Assembly: GCF_023278085.1 (NCBI RefSeq)
Contig: NZ_CP066265.1
Location: forward strand, 3,986,001-4,050,000
DNA from: Pseudomonas syringae
Lineage (GTDB): Bacteria; Pseudomonadota; Gammaproteobacteria; Pseudomonadales; Pseudomonadaceae
Length of the DNA: 64,000 nt
Reading direction: 5' to 3'
Part shown: positions 7,947 through 15,334 of the stretch, one piece after another
Layout of the letters: every line of letters begins with the position of its first letter
How positions within the stretch are numbered: the stretch's first letter is position 1
The notes under the pieces: model-generated
The model's database searches: none
What the model saw: the letters and a program-made list of their open reading frames with translations, nothing else
What the model was told of the DNA's origin: nothing
Translations under genes and position numbers: made by a program

Positions 7947-9292
7947 ATGCCGCGCTGAGCCAGTGGCAGGAACGCCAGGGCACACGTCTTTCGCGCTACT
8001 CGGCAGTACGCGTCAGCGGCCGGGTGAGCGCGGTGCGCGGGATTCTGCTGGAGTGCAAGATCCCGTCAGCCAAGGTCGGCGATCTCTGTGAAGTGAGCAA
8101 AGCCGACGGCAGTTTTCTGTTGGCCGAAATCGTTGGTTTCACTCAGGAATGCACCTTGCTCAGCGCGTTGGGCGCACCGGACGGTATTCAGGTCGGTGCG
8201 CCCATCCGCCCGTTGGGAATCGCACACAGGATCGGCGTCGATGATAGCTTGCTGGGCTGCGTGCTGGACGGCTTCGGGCGGCCATTGATGGGCGATTGCC
8301 TGGGCGCTTTCGCCGGCCCCAACGACCGCCGCACGACCCTCCCGGTGATTGCCGACGCCCTGCCACCGACACAGCGACCGCGCATCACCCGCGCCCTGCC
8401 TACCGGGATACGGGCGATTGACAGCGCCATCCTGCTGGGTGAAGGCCAGCGTGTCGGGCTGTTTGCCGGTGCGGGTTGTGGCAAGACCACGCTGATGGCC
8501 GAACTGGCGCGCAACATGGATTGCGACGTCATTGTCTTCGGGCTTATCGGCGAACGGGGTCGCGAGCTGCGCGAGTTCCTCGATCATGAGCTGGATGAAA
8601 CCCTGCGCAGCCGCTCGGTGCTGGTCTGTGCAACGTCCGATCGTTCCAGTATGGAGCGCGCTCGCGCAGCGTTTACCGCAACAGCCATCGCCGAGGCGTT
8701 TCGCGCTCGCGGCCAGAAAGTGCTGTTGCTGCTCGATTCGCTGACCCGCTTTGCCCGTGCGCAACGGGAAATCGGCATTGCCTCGGGCGAGCCACTGGGT
8801 CGTGGCGGCCTGCCCCCTTCGGTATACACCCTGCTGCCGCGTCTGGTGGAGCGCGCCGGGATGAGCGAGAACGGTTCGATCACGGCGCTCTACACCGTAC
8901 TGATCGAGCAGGACTCGATGAACGATCCGGTCGCCGACGAAGTGCGCTCGTTGCTGGACGGTCACATCGTGCTGTCGCGCAAACTGGCCGAGCGCGGGCA
9001 CTACCCCGCTATCGATGTGTCCGCCAGCATCAGCCGGATTCTGAGCAACGTGACCGGGCGCGAACATCAGCGGGCGAACAATCGCCTGCGCCAGTTGCTG
9101 GCTGCCTATAAACAGGTGGAAATGCTCTTGCGTCTGGGTGAATACCAGGCCGGGGCTGATCCGGTCACCGACTGCGCCGTGCAATTGAACGACGCGATAA
9201 ACACCTTCCTCCGCCAGGACCTGCGTGAGCCCGTGCCATTGCAGGAAACCCTGGACAGGCTGCTGCGACTCACCTCGCAACTGCCGGAATAG
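7943..9292 (+). CDS. hrcN: HrcN, T3SS ATPase (SctN)
   Basis: 449 residues if read from GTG 7943 (an adjacent GTG at 7940 would add one residue). Walker A is GAGCGKTT at ~176-183, the catalytic-glutamate segment GERGRE is at ~203-208, Walker B is LLLLD at ~261-265, and the F1-type signature PAIDVSASIS is near 355. It is a hexameric ATPase at the base of the apparatus that unfolds substrates and strips chaperones. No ATG is available near the N-terminus. It overlaps hrpQ, and hrpO begins 2 bp after its stop. Confidence 0.97.
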   Translation: MNAALSQWQERQGTRLSRYSAVRVSGRVSAVRGILLECKIPSAKVGDLCEVSKADGSFLLAEIVGFTQECTLLSALGAPDGIQVGAPIRPLGIAHRIGVDDSLLGCVLDGFGRPLMGDCLGAFAGPNDRRTTLPVIADALPPTQRPRITRALPTGIRAIDSAILLGEGQRVGLFAGAGCGKTTLMAELARNMDCDVIVFGLIGERGRELREFLDHELDETLRSRSVLVCATSDRSSMERARAAFTATAIAEAFRARGQKVLLLLDSLTRFARAQREIGIASGEPLGRGGLPPSVYTLLPRLVERAGMSENGSITALYTVLIEQDSMNDPVADEVRSLLDGHIVLSRKLAERGHYPAIDVSASISRILSNVTGREHQRANNRLRQLLAAYKQVEMLLRLGEYQAGADPVTDCAVQLNDAINTFLRQDLREPVPLQETLDRLLRLTSQLPE

Positions 9293-9294
9293 CC

Positions 9295-9741
9295 ATGGAC
9301 GAACTACTGGAGGACGACCCGCAACAGGTCGCTCTGGAACAGGTCATCAGCCTGCTCACCCCCCTGCGCCAGCATCGTCAGGCCAGTGCCGAACGTGCGC
9401 ATCGCCAGGCGCAGTTGGAACTGAAATCGATGCTCGACCACTTATCTGAGACAAAGGCGTCGCTGGTTCAGGAACGTGACAACCACAAACGACGTCGCGA
9501 GAGCCTGTCCAGTGCGCATCTGCAAAAAACCATCAGCCTGAACGATGTCGATCGCTGGCATGAAAAAGAAAAGAACATGCTCGACCGTCTGGCTTACATC
9601 CGCCAGGACGTGCAGCAACAGCAGTTACGAGTAGCTGAACAACAGGCGTTGCTTGAACAGAAACGGCTGCAAGCCAAGGCGTCTCAGCGCGCGGTCGAGA
9701 AACTCGCCTGCATGGAGGAGACGCTCAACGAAGAAGGTTAA
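9295..9741 (+). CDS. hrpO: HrpO, central stalk protein (SctO/FliJ-like)
   Basis: 148 residues, almost entirely a heptad-rich coiled coil with many Gln, Glu, Arg and Leu (for example QDVQQQQLRVAEQQALLEQK). Proteins of this position and shape form the stalk that enters the ATPase hexamer and links it to the export gate. Identification rests on order after hrcN, length and coiled-coil character more than on sequence. Confidence 0.9.
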   Translation: MDELLEDDPQQVALEQVISLLTPLRQHRQASAERAHRQAQLELKSMLDHLSETKASLVQERDNHKRRRESLSSAHLQKTISLNDVDRWHEKEKNMLDRLAYIRQDVQQQQLRVAEQQALLEQKRLQAKASQRAVEKLACMEETLNEEG

Positions 9742-9747
9742 GTGACG

Positions 9748-10317
9748 ATGACCGCACCCATCAAAACCCCGGCCAAAGCGCCAGCGCCGCCGCCACGGGA
9801 AAAACCTGTGGACCGGCCTCCAGCGCCGTTCAGCGACAAGCCATTCGGTGACAAGCGGCCAGCATTCGGTGGGTCAGCGCGCGGTGACGCAGCGACGAAT
9901 CGTTCGGCGCTTAACAAATCCCTGCAGGATATGCCGATGAACGCCGATGGCATGTTCTTCTCACAACTGCTGGTGCCGCCGGTAGGCGCCGAGCCCGATC
10001 AACAGAGCTTCTCCGGGGGTGGCATCGCATTCCCGATGCACGCGGATCAGGTGCCGACCCAGCTTATCGACGAGATCGCACAACGCCTGCCGGATCAGCC
10101 CGAAGGTCCGCTCGGTTTCACGCTGCTGATGCCCAATCTGGGCAGCGTTCGGGTCAGCGCCAGCAAGGCTGACAACCGCTGGAGCATCCAGCTGGGTTTC
10201 GCGCGTCGCGACGTACTCAAGCGTTTGAGCAGCCATGCAGGCGCATGCCGGAATTCGCTTTCGGAAGCGCTGGGCCAGGACGTTGATCTGTCCATGCATG
10301 AAGACCTTGCAGCATGA
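9748..10317 (+). CDS. hrpP: HrpP, substrate-specificity switch protein (SctP)
   Basis: 189 residues beginning [16 protein letters not shown]. The N-terminal third is Pro/Ala-rich and probably unstructured. The C-terminal part (~100-189) would be the T3S4 switch domain that changes export from early (pilus) to late substrates. P. syringae HrpP is known to be secreted and translocated. ATG 9748 is chosen over GTG 9742 because the hrpO end supplies GAAGG at proper distance. The last 4 bases overlap hrcQa. Confidence 0.92.
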   Translation: MTAPIKTPAKAPAPPPREKPVDRPPAPFSDKPFGDKRPAFGGSARGDAATNRSALNKSLQDMPMNADGMFFSQLLVPPVGAEPDQQSFSGGGIAFPMHADQVPTQLIDEIAQRLPDQPEGPLGFTLLMPNLGSVRVSASKADNRWSIQLGFARRDVLKRLSSHAGACRNSLSEALGQDVDLSMHEDLAA

Positions 10318-11030
10318 GTGCGCTGCGCCTGCGCAAGGTCGCCCCGCTGCTGGCCGAGGCCACGCGTGAACTGGGTGCCGGTCAGCAATTGAGCTTCAGC
10401 GCCCAGGGCCATGATGCCGAACTCACGCTGCTGCCATTACTCGCCGAAGCCGCTACGCCAGCAGTCGGCGTATGGCTGAGCACGGCCATCGGTCCGGTGT
10501 GCCTGAGCGACACCGAAGCCCTGTTGAGCCTGTTGGGCGATATCCCCCTGACGCTGGCTGGCGATCAGCAGGCCTGGTACTGGCAGTTTTTCAATCAGCG
10601 CCTGAGCCCGACCATTGCCGACCTGCTGGCCCCCATCGAACCGCTGTCCGACTGCAAGGCGGATCATGCCGTTGGCTGCCGGATTCAGGTCCGGCGGGCT
10701 GATCAACAGGTCCATGCCCACCTGCACGCCGCCCCGCAAACCTTGATCAGGCTGTTGCGCTCTGCGCGATGGCAAGCCCGGCAGCAGCCGGTCGATGAGT
10801 CGTTGTCGGTGAACACCCCGCTGATCATCGGCGAGCTGTCACTGACCCTGGAACAACTCGCGTCGCTGCGGCCTGGCGACGTGGTCCTGCCTGCCCGTTG
10901 CCTGTTCGACAGTGCCGGACAAGGCGTCCTGCCACTCGCCGGACGAAGCTGGGCGGCACAGGCCGAGCATCAGGCGCAGCACCTTTCATTGCGGCTCAGC
11001 CACGAGGAGCACAGTCACCATGAGTACTGA
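10314..11030 (+). CDS. hrcQa: HrcQa, cytoplasmic C-ring protein, N-terminal half of SctQ
   Basis: 238 residues. In P. syringae the SctQ/FliM-FliN-type C-ring protein is divided into HrcQa and HrcQb, and this gene supplies the first half. The C-terminal part (~155-225, [22 protein letters not shown]) has the look of a SPOA domain. It overlaps hrpP by 4 bp and hrcQb by 11 bp. Confidence 0.94.
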   Translation: MSALRLRKVAPLLAEATRELGAGQQLSFSAQGHDAELTLLPLLAEAATPAVGVWLSTAIGPVCLSDTEALLSLLGDIPLTLAGDQQAWYWQFFNQRLSPTIADLLAPIEPLSDCKADHAVGCRIQVRRADQQVHAHLHAAPQTLIRLLRSARWQARQQPVDESLSVNTPLIIGELSLTLEQLASLRPGDVVLPARCLFDSAGQGVLPLAGRSWAAQAEHQAQHLSLRLSHEEHSHHEY

Positions 11031-11430
11031 AGATCTGTATCAGGACGAGGTCGAAAGTCTCGACGACTACGACGATGAGGCGACTGAGCAGGACCACGAA
11101 CAGTCTTGGCCGGAAACGGACGGGCAGTCCGGGCACGCCTTTGCGGAGCAGCAGGAGCCGGAACCAGAGCCAGAAGATGAGCCAGCCCCGCACAACGCAG
11201 CGTCTGATTTTGACTCCCTGGCGCTGGACCTGACCCTGCGCTGCGGCGAACTGCGGCTCACCCTCGCCGAGCTGCGCCGTCTGGATGCCGGCACCATTCT
11301 CGAGGTCAGCGGCATCGCGCCCGGATATGCCACCTTGTGCCACGCCGACCGGGTGCTGGCCGAAGGCGAACTGGTCGATGTCGATGGCCGGCTCGGCCTG
11401 CAGATTACCCGGCTGGCGGCTCGCCCATGA
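11020..11430 (+). CDS. hrcQb: HrcQb, cytoplasmic C-ring protein, C-terminal half of SctQ
   Basis: 136 residues. The first ~60 are strongly acidic ([31 protein letters not shown]) and likely flexible. The last ~75 ([20 protein letters not shown], then [16 protein letters not shown]) are the FliN-like SPOA domain that dimerises and contacts HrcQa. The ATG at 11020 follows GAGGAG. It overlaps hrcQa by 11 bp and hrcR by 4 bp. Confidence 0.95.
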   Translation: MSTEDLYQDEVESLDDYDDEATEQDHEQSWPETDGQSGHAFAEQQEPEPEPEDEPAPHNAASDFDSLALDLTLRCGELRLTLAELRRLDAGTILEVSGIAPGYATLCHADRVLAEGELVDVDGRLGLQITRLAARP

Positions 11431-12080
11431 TCATGGAAGGAGCGAATCCGCTCCTGCTGGCGCTGTTTCTCGGTGCGATGTCGCTGATCCCCTTTCTGTT
11501 GATCGTCTGCACCGCGTTCCTGAAAATCGCCATGACCCTGCTGATCACCCGCAACGCCATCGGCGTCCAGCAAGTACCGCCGAACATGGCGCTTTACGGC
11601 ATTGCGCTGGCCGCAACGCTGTTTGTCATGGCCCCGGTGGCGCATGAAATGCAGCAGCGCGTGCATGAGCACCCGCTGGAACTGGGTAATACCGAAAAGC
11701 TTCAGGCCAGTGCCAGAACGGTCATCGAGCCGCTGCAACGCTTCATGACGCGCAACACCGATCCTGACGTGGTCGCGCACCTGCTCGAAAACACCCAACG
11801 CATGTGGCCCAAGGAAATGGCCGATCAGGCGAGCAAGAACGACCTGCTGCTGGCCATCCCGGCCTTTGTCCTCTCGGAGCTGCAAGCCGGTTTCGAGATC
11901 GGTTTTCTGATCTATATCCCGTTTATCGTGATTGACCTGATCGTCTCCAACCTGCTGCTGGCACTGGGCATGCAGATGGTCTCGCCGATGACCCTGTCAC
12001 TGCCGCTCAAGCTGCTGTTATTCGTGCTGGTGTCGGGCTGGTCGCGCCTGCTCGACAGCCTGTTCTATTCGTATATGTGA
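11427..12080 (+). CDS. hrcR: HrcR, export apparatus membrane protein (SctR/FliP)
   Basis: 217 residues with four hydrophobic helices: near 7-30 ([19 protein letters not shown]), 50-70, 155-180 and 185-210. Hallmarks of SctR are visible: [19 protein letters not shown] and [19 protein letters not shown]. It forms the core of the export gate with HrcS and HrcT. The first ATG (11427) overlaps the hrcQb stop, and a second ATG two codons later is possible. Confidence 0.97.
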   Translation: MIMEGANPLLLALFLGAMSLIPFLLIVCTAFLKIAMTLLITRNAIGVQQVPPNMALYGIALAATLFVMAPVAHEMQQRVHEHPLELGNTEKLQASARTVIEPLQRFMTRNTDPDVVAHLLENTQRMWPKEMADQASKNDLLLAIPAFVLSELQAGFEIGFLIYIPFIVIDLIVSNLLLALGMQMVSPMTLSLPLKLLLFVLVSGWSRLLDSLFYSYM

Positions 12081-12087
12081 GGCGAAC

Positions 12088-12354
12088 ATGGAAGCGTTGG
12101 CATTGTTCAAGCAGGGCATGTTTCTGGTGGTCATCCTGACTGCCCCGCCGCTCGGTGTGGCAGTGCTGGTGGGGGTCATCACCTCGCTGTTGCAGGCCTT
12201 GATGCAGATTCAGGATCAGACGCTGCCTTTTGGTATCAAGCTGGCTGCGGTCGGTTTGACGCTGGCCATGACTGGCCGCTGGATCGGCGTCGAGCTTATC
12301 CAGTTCATCAACATGGCCTTCGACCTGATTGCCCGGTCCGGAGTTGCCCACTAG
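12088..12354 (+). CDS. hrcS: HrcS, export apparatus membrane protein (SctS/FliQ)
   Basis: 88 residues with two membrane helices (~10-35, GMFLVVILTAPPLGVAVLVG, and ~48-70). The intervening SLLQALMQIQDQTLPFGIK is the conserved SctS/FliQ loop. It starts 7 bp after hrcR and abuts hrcT. Confidence 0.97.
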   Translation: MEALALFKQGMFLVVILTAPPLGVAVLVGVITSLLQALMQIQDQTLPFGIKLAAVGLTLAMTGRWIGVELIQFINMAFDLIARSGVAH

Positions 12355-13149
12355 ATGCCTCTGCACGCCGAGGATTTCTTTGAACTCATACTGGGCATGG
12401 GCCTGGCGATGGCGCGACTGGTGCCGTGCATGCTGCTGGTGCCGGCCTTCTGCTTCAAATACCTGAAAGGACCGTTGCGCTACGCAGTCGTAGCGGTAGT
12501 GGCAATGATTCCGGCACCGGGCATCAGCCGGGCGCTGACCTCACTCAACGAAGACTGGTTTGCGATTGGCGGCCTGCTGCTCAAGGAAGCAGTGTTGGGC
12601 ACGCTGCTGGGCATGCTGCTGTACGCGCCATTCTGGATGTTCGCCTCGGTCGGTGCATTGCTCGACAGCCAGCGCGGCGCACTCAGCGGCGGTCAGATAA
12701 ACCCTTCGCTGGGGCCGGACGCTACGCCGCTGGGCGAGCTGTTTCAGGAAACCCTGATCATGCTGGTGATCGTGACGGGCGGCCTGTCGATGATTACCCA
12801 GGTCATCTGGGACAGTTATAGTGTGTGGCCGCCCACCTCGTGGCTGCCAGGCATGACGGCCGAAGGGCTGGATGTGTTTCTCGGACAGTTGAATCAGACC
12901 CTGCAACACATGATGCTGTACGCCGCGCCATTCATTGGCCTGCTGTTGCTGATCGAAGCCGCGCTGGCGATCATCGGTTTGTATGCGCAACAGCTCAACG
13001 TCTCGATTCTGGCCATGCCCGCCAAAAGCATGGCTGGCCTCGCATTCCTGCTGATCTACCTGCCGACCCTGCTGGAACTGGGCACTGGCCAGCTGACACA
13101 ACTGGCTGACCTGAAGTCGCTGCTGAGCCAGATGGTGCAGTTGCCGTGA
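12355..13149 (+). CDS. hrcT: HrcT, export apparatus membrane protein (SctT/FliR)
   Basis: 264 residues with about six membrane helices. The SctT/FliR family is recognised by GALLDSQRGALSGGQINPSLGPDATPLGELF-like sequence around residues 100-130 and by ILAMPAKSMAGLAFLLIYLP near 220-240. It begins immediately after the hrcS stop, with no spacing, and its own stop overlaps the GTG of hrcU. Confidence 0.96.
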   Translation: MPLHAEDFFELILGMGLAMARLVPCMLLVPAFCFKYLKGPLRYAVVAVVAMIPAPGISRALTSLNEDWFAIGGLLLKEAVLGTLLGMLLYAPFWMFASVGALLDSQRGALSGGQINPSLGPDATPLGELFQETLIMLVIVTGGLSMITQVIWDSYSVWPPTSWLPGMTAEGLDVFLGQLNQTLQHMMLYAAPFIGLLLLIEAALAIIGLYAQQLNVSILAMPAKSMAGLAFLLIYLPTLLELGTGQLTQLADLKSLLSQMVQLP

Positions 13150-14225
13150 GCGAAAAAACCGAAAAGGCCACGCCCAAACAGATCCGCGATGCGCGGGAAA
13201 AGGGTCAGGTCGGGCAAAGTCAGGACATCGGCAAGCTGCTGGTGTTGCTGGCCGTCAGTGAAATCACCCTGGGCCTGGCCGATGAAAGCATCAGTCGCTT
13301 GCAGGCCTTGCTCGCGCTTTCGTTCAAGGGTATTGACCGACCCTTTACGTCATCGGTCGAGCTGATCGCCAACGAAGGCTTTTCGGTGTTGCTCAGCTTT
13401 ACCCTGTGCAGCGTCGGCATGGCGATGCTCATGCGCCTGATCAGCAGCTGGATGCAGATCGGCTTCCTGTTCGCCCCCAAGGCGTTGAAGCTCGACATCA
13501 ACAAGATCAACCCCTTCTCCCATGCGAAACAGATGTTTTCCGGGCAGAACATTACCAATCTGTTGCTCAGCATCCTCAAAGCGGCCGCTATCACAGCGGT
13601 GTTGTACACCCAGGTGAAACCGGCACTGGGCACCCTGATATTGCTGGCCAACAGCGACCTGACCACTTACTGGCATGCCTTGGTCGAACTGTTCAGGCAC
13701 ATCCTGCGCGTGATCCTGGGGTTGCTGCTGGTCATCGCCATGGCTGACTTTGCCATGCAGAAGTACTTCCATGCGAAAAAACTGCGCATGAGCCACGAGG
13801 ACATCAAGAAGGAATACAAACAGTCAGAAGGCGATCCGCACGTCAAAGGCCATCGTCGGCAACTGTCCCATGAGATTCTCAATCAGGAGCCGACAGCCGC
13901 ACCCAAGCCAGTGGAAGAAGCGGACATGCTGCTGATCAACCCGACTCACTATGCCGTGGCGCTGTACTACCGGCCGGGTGAAACACCGCTGCCGATGATC
14001 CACTGCAAGGGCGAGGATGAAGATGCCCTGGCGTTGATCGAACGGGCCAAAAAGGCCGGCATTCCGGTGGTCCAGAGCATCTGGCTGGCGCGCACGCTGT
14101 ACAAGGTCAACACCGGCAAATACATCCCCCGCCCTACCCTGCTGACCGTCGCGCACATCTACAAAGTGGTCCGCCAACTGGACGAAATCACTGGCGAAGT
14201 GATTCGTATCGACGACGACCAGTGA
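13146..14225 (+). CDS. hrcU: HrcU, self-cleaving export switch protein (SctU/FlhB)
   Basis: 359 residues starting at GTG 13146 (MSEKTEKATPKQIRDAREKG, the classical SctU N-terminus). Four membrane helices span ~28-210. The cytoplasmic tail carries the autocleavage motif NPTH at 265-268 in a DMLLINPTHYAVALYY context. Cleavage between N and P allows the change to late substrates, with HrpP. This is the last gene of the rightward run. No obvious T-rich terminator follows, but repeats and a hairpin do. Confidence 0.97.
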   Translation: MSEKTEKATPKQIRDAREKGQVGQSQDIGKLLVLLAVSEITLGLADESISRLQALLALSFKGIDRPFTSSVELIANEGFSVLLSFTLCSVGMAMLMRLISSWMQIGFLFAPKALKLDINKINPFSHAKQMFSGQNITNLLLSILKAAAITAVLYTQVKPALGTLILLANSDLTTYWHALVELFRHILRVILGLLLVIAMADFAMQKYFHAKKLRMSHEDIKKEYKQSEGDPHVKGHRRQLSHEILNQEPTAAPKPVEEADMLLINPTHYAVALYYRPGETPLPMIHCKGEDEDALALIERAKKAGIPVVQSIWLARTLYKVNTGKYIPRPTLLTVAHIYKVVRQLDEITGEVIRIDDDQ

Positions 14226-14242
14226 CCCGCTCGCACAGCCTT

Positions 14243-14299
14243 TGACGCGGAGCGTCATGAACGGCATTCCCACGCGGGAGCGTGCGGAACGATAGGTGT
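14243..14299 (+). repeat. Palindromic interspersed repeat, copy 1
   Basis: About 57 bp with two internal dyads (TGACGCGGAGCGTCA and CACGCGGGAGCGTG) ending in GGAACGATAGGTG. A close copy lies at 14391-14447 and a degenerate inverted copy at 14312-14359. The family looks like the REP-type repeats scattered in P. syringae intergenic gaps. Confidence 0.75.
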
Positions 14300-14311
14300 C
14301 TGCAATACCAC

Positions 14312-14359
14312 CATCGTGCGACGCTCCGCGTCGTATGCCGTTCTGGACGCTCTGCGTCC
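14312..14359 (-). repeat. Palindromic interspersed repeat, inverted degenerate copy
   Basis: The reverse complement reads GGACGCAGAGCGTCC, then GAACGGCAT, then GACGCGGAGCGTC, then GCACGATG, which parallels copy 1 with several differences. Confidence 0.6.
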
Positions 14360-14390
14360 GGTCTTGATTGCACAGTGCAGCACAGATCTG

Positions 14391-14447
14391 TGACGCAGAG
14401 CGTCACGCAAGGCACTCCCACGCTGGAGCGTGCGGAACGATAAGTGC
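14391..14447 (+). repeat. Palindromic interspersed repeat, copy 2
   Basis: It has TGACGCAGAGCGTCA and CACGCTGGAGCGTG dyads and ends GGAACGATAAGTG. It aligns over its full length with 14243-14299. Confidence 0.75.
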
Positions 14448-14513
14448 CCGCTAGACCACTAGTCCTCAAGAGCCCGGAGGACACGTATTTCAAGCTTCCG
14501 CCCGCAGGACGTG

Positions 14514-14626
14514 GGAGCGGACCGGGCAACGCTTCGCTTGTTCGCGAAAGGGGCATTAAATTCAGCGATATGTAGCGTCTGAACGAACGCCTTCGCGAAC
14601 AAGCGAAGCGTCGCCCGGTTCGCTCC
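14514..14626. repeat. REPIN-like inverted pair
   Basis: A 35-bp arm (14514-14548, starting GGAGCGGACCGGGC, ending TTCGCGAA) is inverted at 14592-14626 with two mismatches and a 43-bp spacer. The inner TTCGCGAA and CGCTTCGCTTG parts are typical of Pseudomonas REP doublets, which spread as inverted pairs. Confidence 0.75.
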
Positions 14627-14716
14627 TGCGACGCCTATTTTTTCAGGTCTCTTTGCGAAGGGGGGGCGACGTGCAGGCAGGGAGGGTTTTTCAGGCTGGG
14701 GATGTATGCGGAAGGC

Positions 14717-14754
14717 GATGCTCATGAGCCTGCCATTTCAGGCTCATGAGCATC
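14717..14754. terminator. Perfect 16-bp hairpin between hrcU and hrpV
   Basis: GATGCTCATGAGCCTG (14717-14732), a 6-nt loop, and its exact complement (14739-14754). It lies 15 bp after the hrpV stop in a convergent gap. No T run follows on either strand, so it may act as an mRNA 3'-end stabiliser as much as a terminator. Confidence 0.55.
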
Positions 14755-14768
14755 GGTCACTCAGGCCG

Positions 14769-15128
14769 TCAGTGCAGCTCTTCGCTTAAATGCTCCAGAC
14801 CGGCAAGCATCAATTCGTGCCGGCGGATTTCATCCAGGCTGACGAACGCGTCGGGCGTTGCGTTGACGGCGCGCCACACCACGAAGTCGCGCCGTACGTC
14901 CAGAAACAGAAAGTAGTGATTGAACCGCTCTGCTTCGATGAACCGTCGCTGCAAGGCTTCGCGCAGTTGCTCGGGACGCAGGGCGCGACCTTCGATGTGC
15001 AGTGCGATGCCCCAGTCATGGTGTTCACGCCGACTGACAAAAGCGACCCCATTGGCCACTGGCCAGACCGCCGGATTCTGCGCGGCGACCTGGGCGTAGA
15101 ACGCCGATTTCTCCGTTACCTCGATCAT
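14769..15128 (-). CDS. hrpV: HrpV, anti-activator of HrpS
   Basis: 119 residues, soluble and aromatic-rich (FNHYFLFLDVRRDFVVWR at ~68-85). HrpV of P. syringae binds HrpS and lowers hrpL transcription, and is itself sequestered by HrpG. It is last in the hrpF-hrpG-hrcC-hrpT-hrpV operon, 2 bp after hrpT, so an active HrpL raises its own brake. Identification is by position, length and recognisable sequence. Confidence 0.94.
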   Translation of the reverse strand: MIEVTEKSAFYAQVAAQNPAVWPVANGVAFVSRREHHDWGIALHIEGRALRPEQLREALQRRFIEAERFNHYFLFLDVRRDFVVWRAVNATPDAFVSLDEIRRHELMLAGLEHLSEELH

Positions 15129-15130
15129 TT

Positions 15131-15334
15131 TTAATCCTTTAACTGCACGACTGTGTAATCCCGTTCATGGTCCTGATCGTCCAGGCCGTCACGCATGTCC
15201 GGCGGCCACCAGATAACCAGCTCACGGTTATTGGAGTCAGGGCGTTTGCAGGCGTTCCCAGAACAACCGTGGGTGGCGCACCCCGTCAGGGTGGCGAACA
15301 GCACCAGCAGAACCGCAATGCTACGGATGTTCAT
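15131..15334 (-). CDS. hrpT: HrpT, small outer-membrane lipoprotein (pilotin-like)
   Basis: 67 residues. The signal MNIRSIAVLLVLFATLTGC has a lipobox with the acylated Cys at 19. The mature part is short and acidic. Its place between the secretin gene hrcC and hrpV fits a lipoprotein that helps secretin assembly. It overlaps the hrcC stop by 4 bp. Confidence 0.93.
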   Translation of the reverse strand: MNIRSIAVLLVLFATLTGCATHGCSGNACKRPDSNNRELVIWWPPDMRDGLDDQDHERDYTVVQLKD

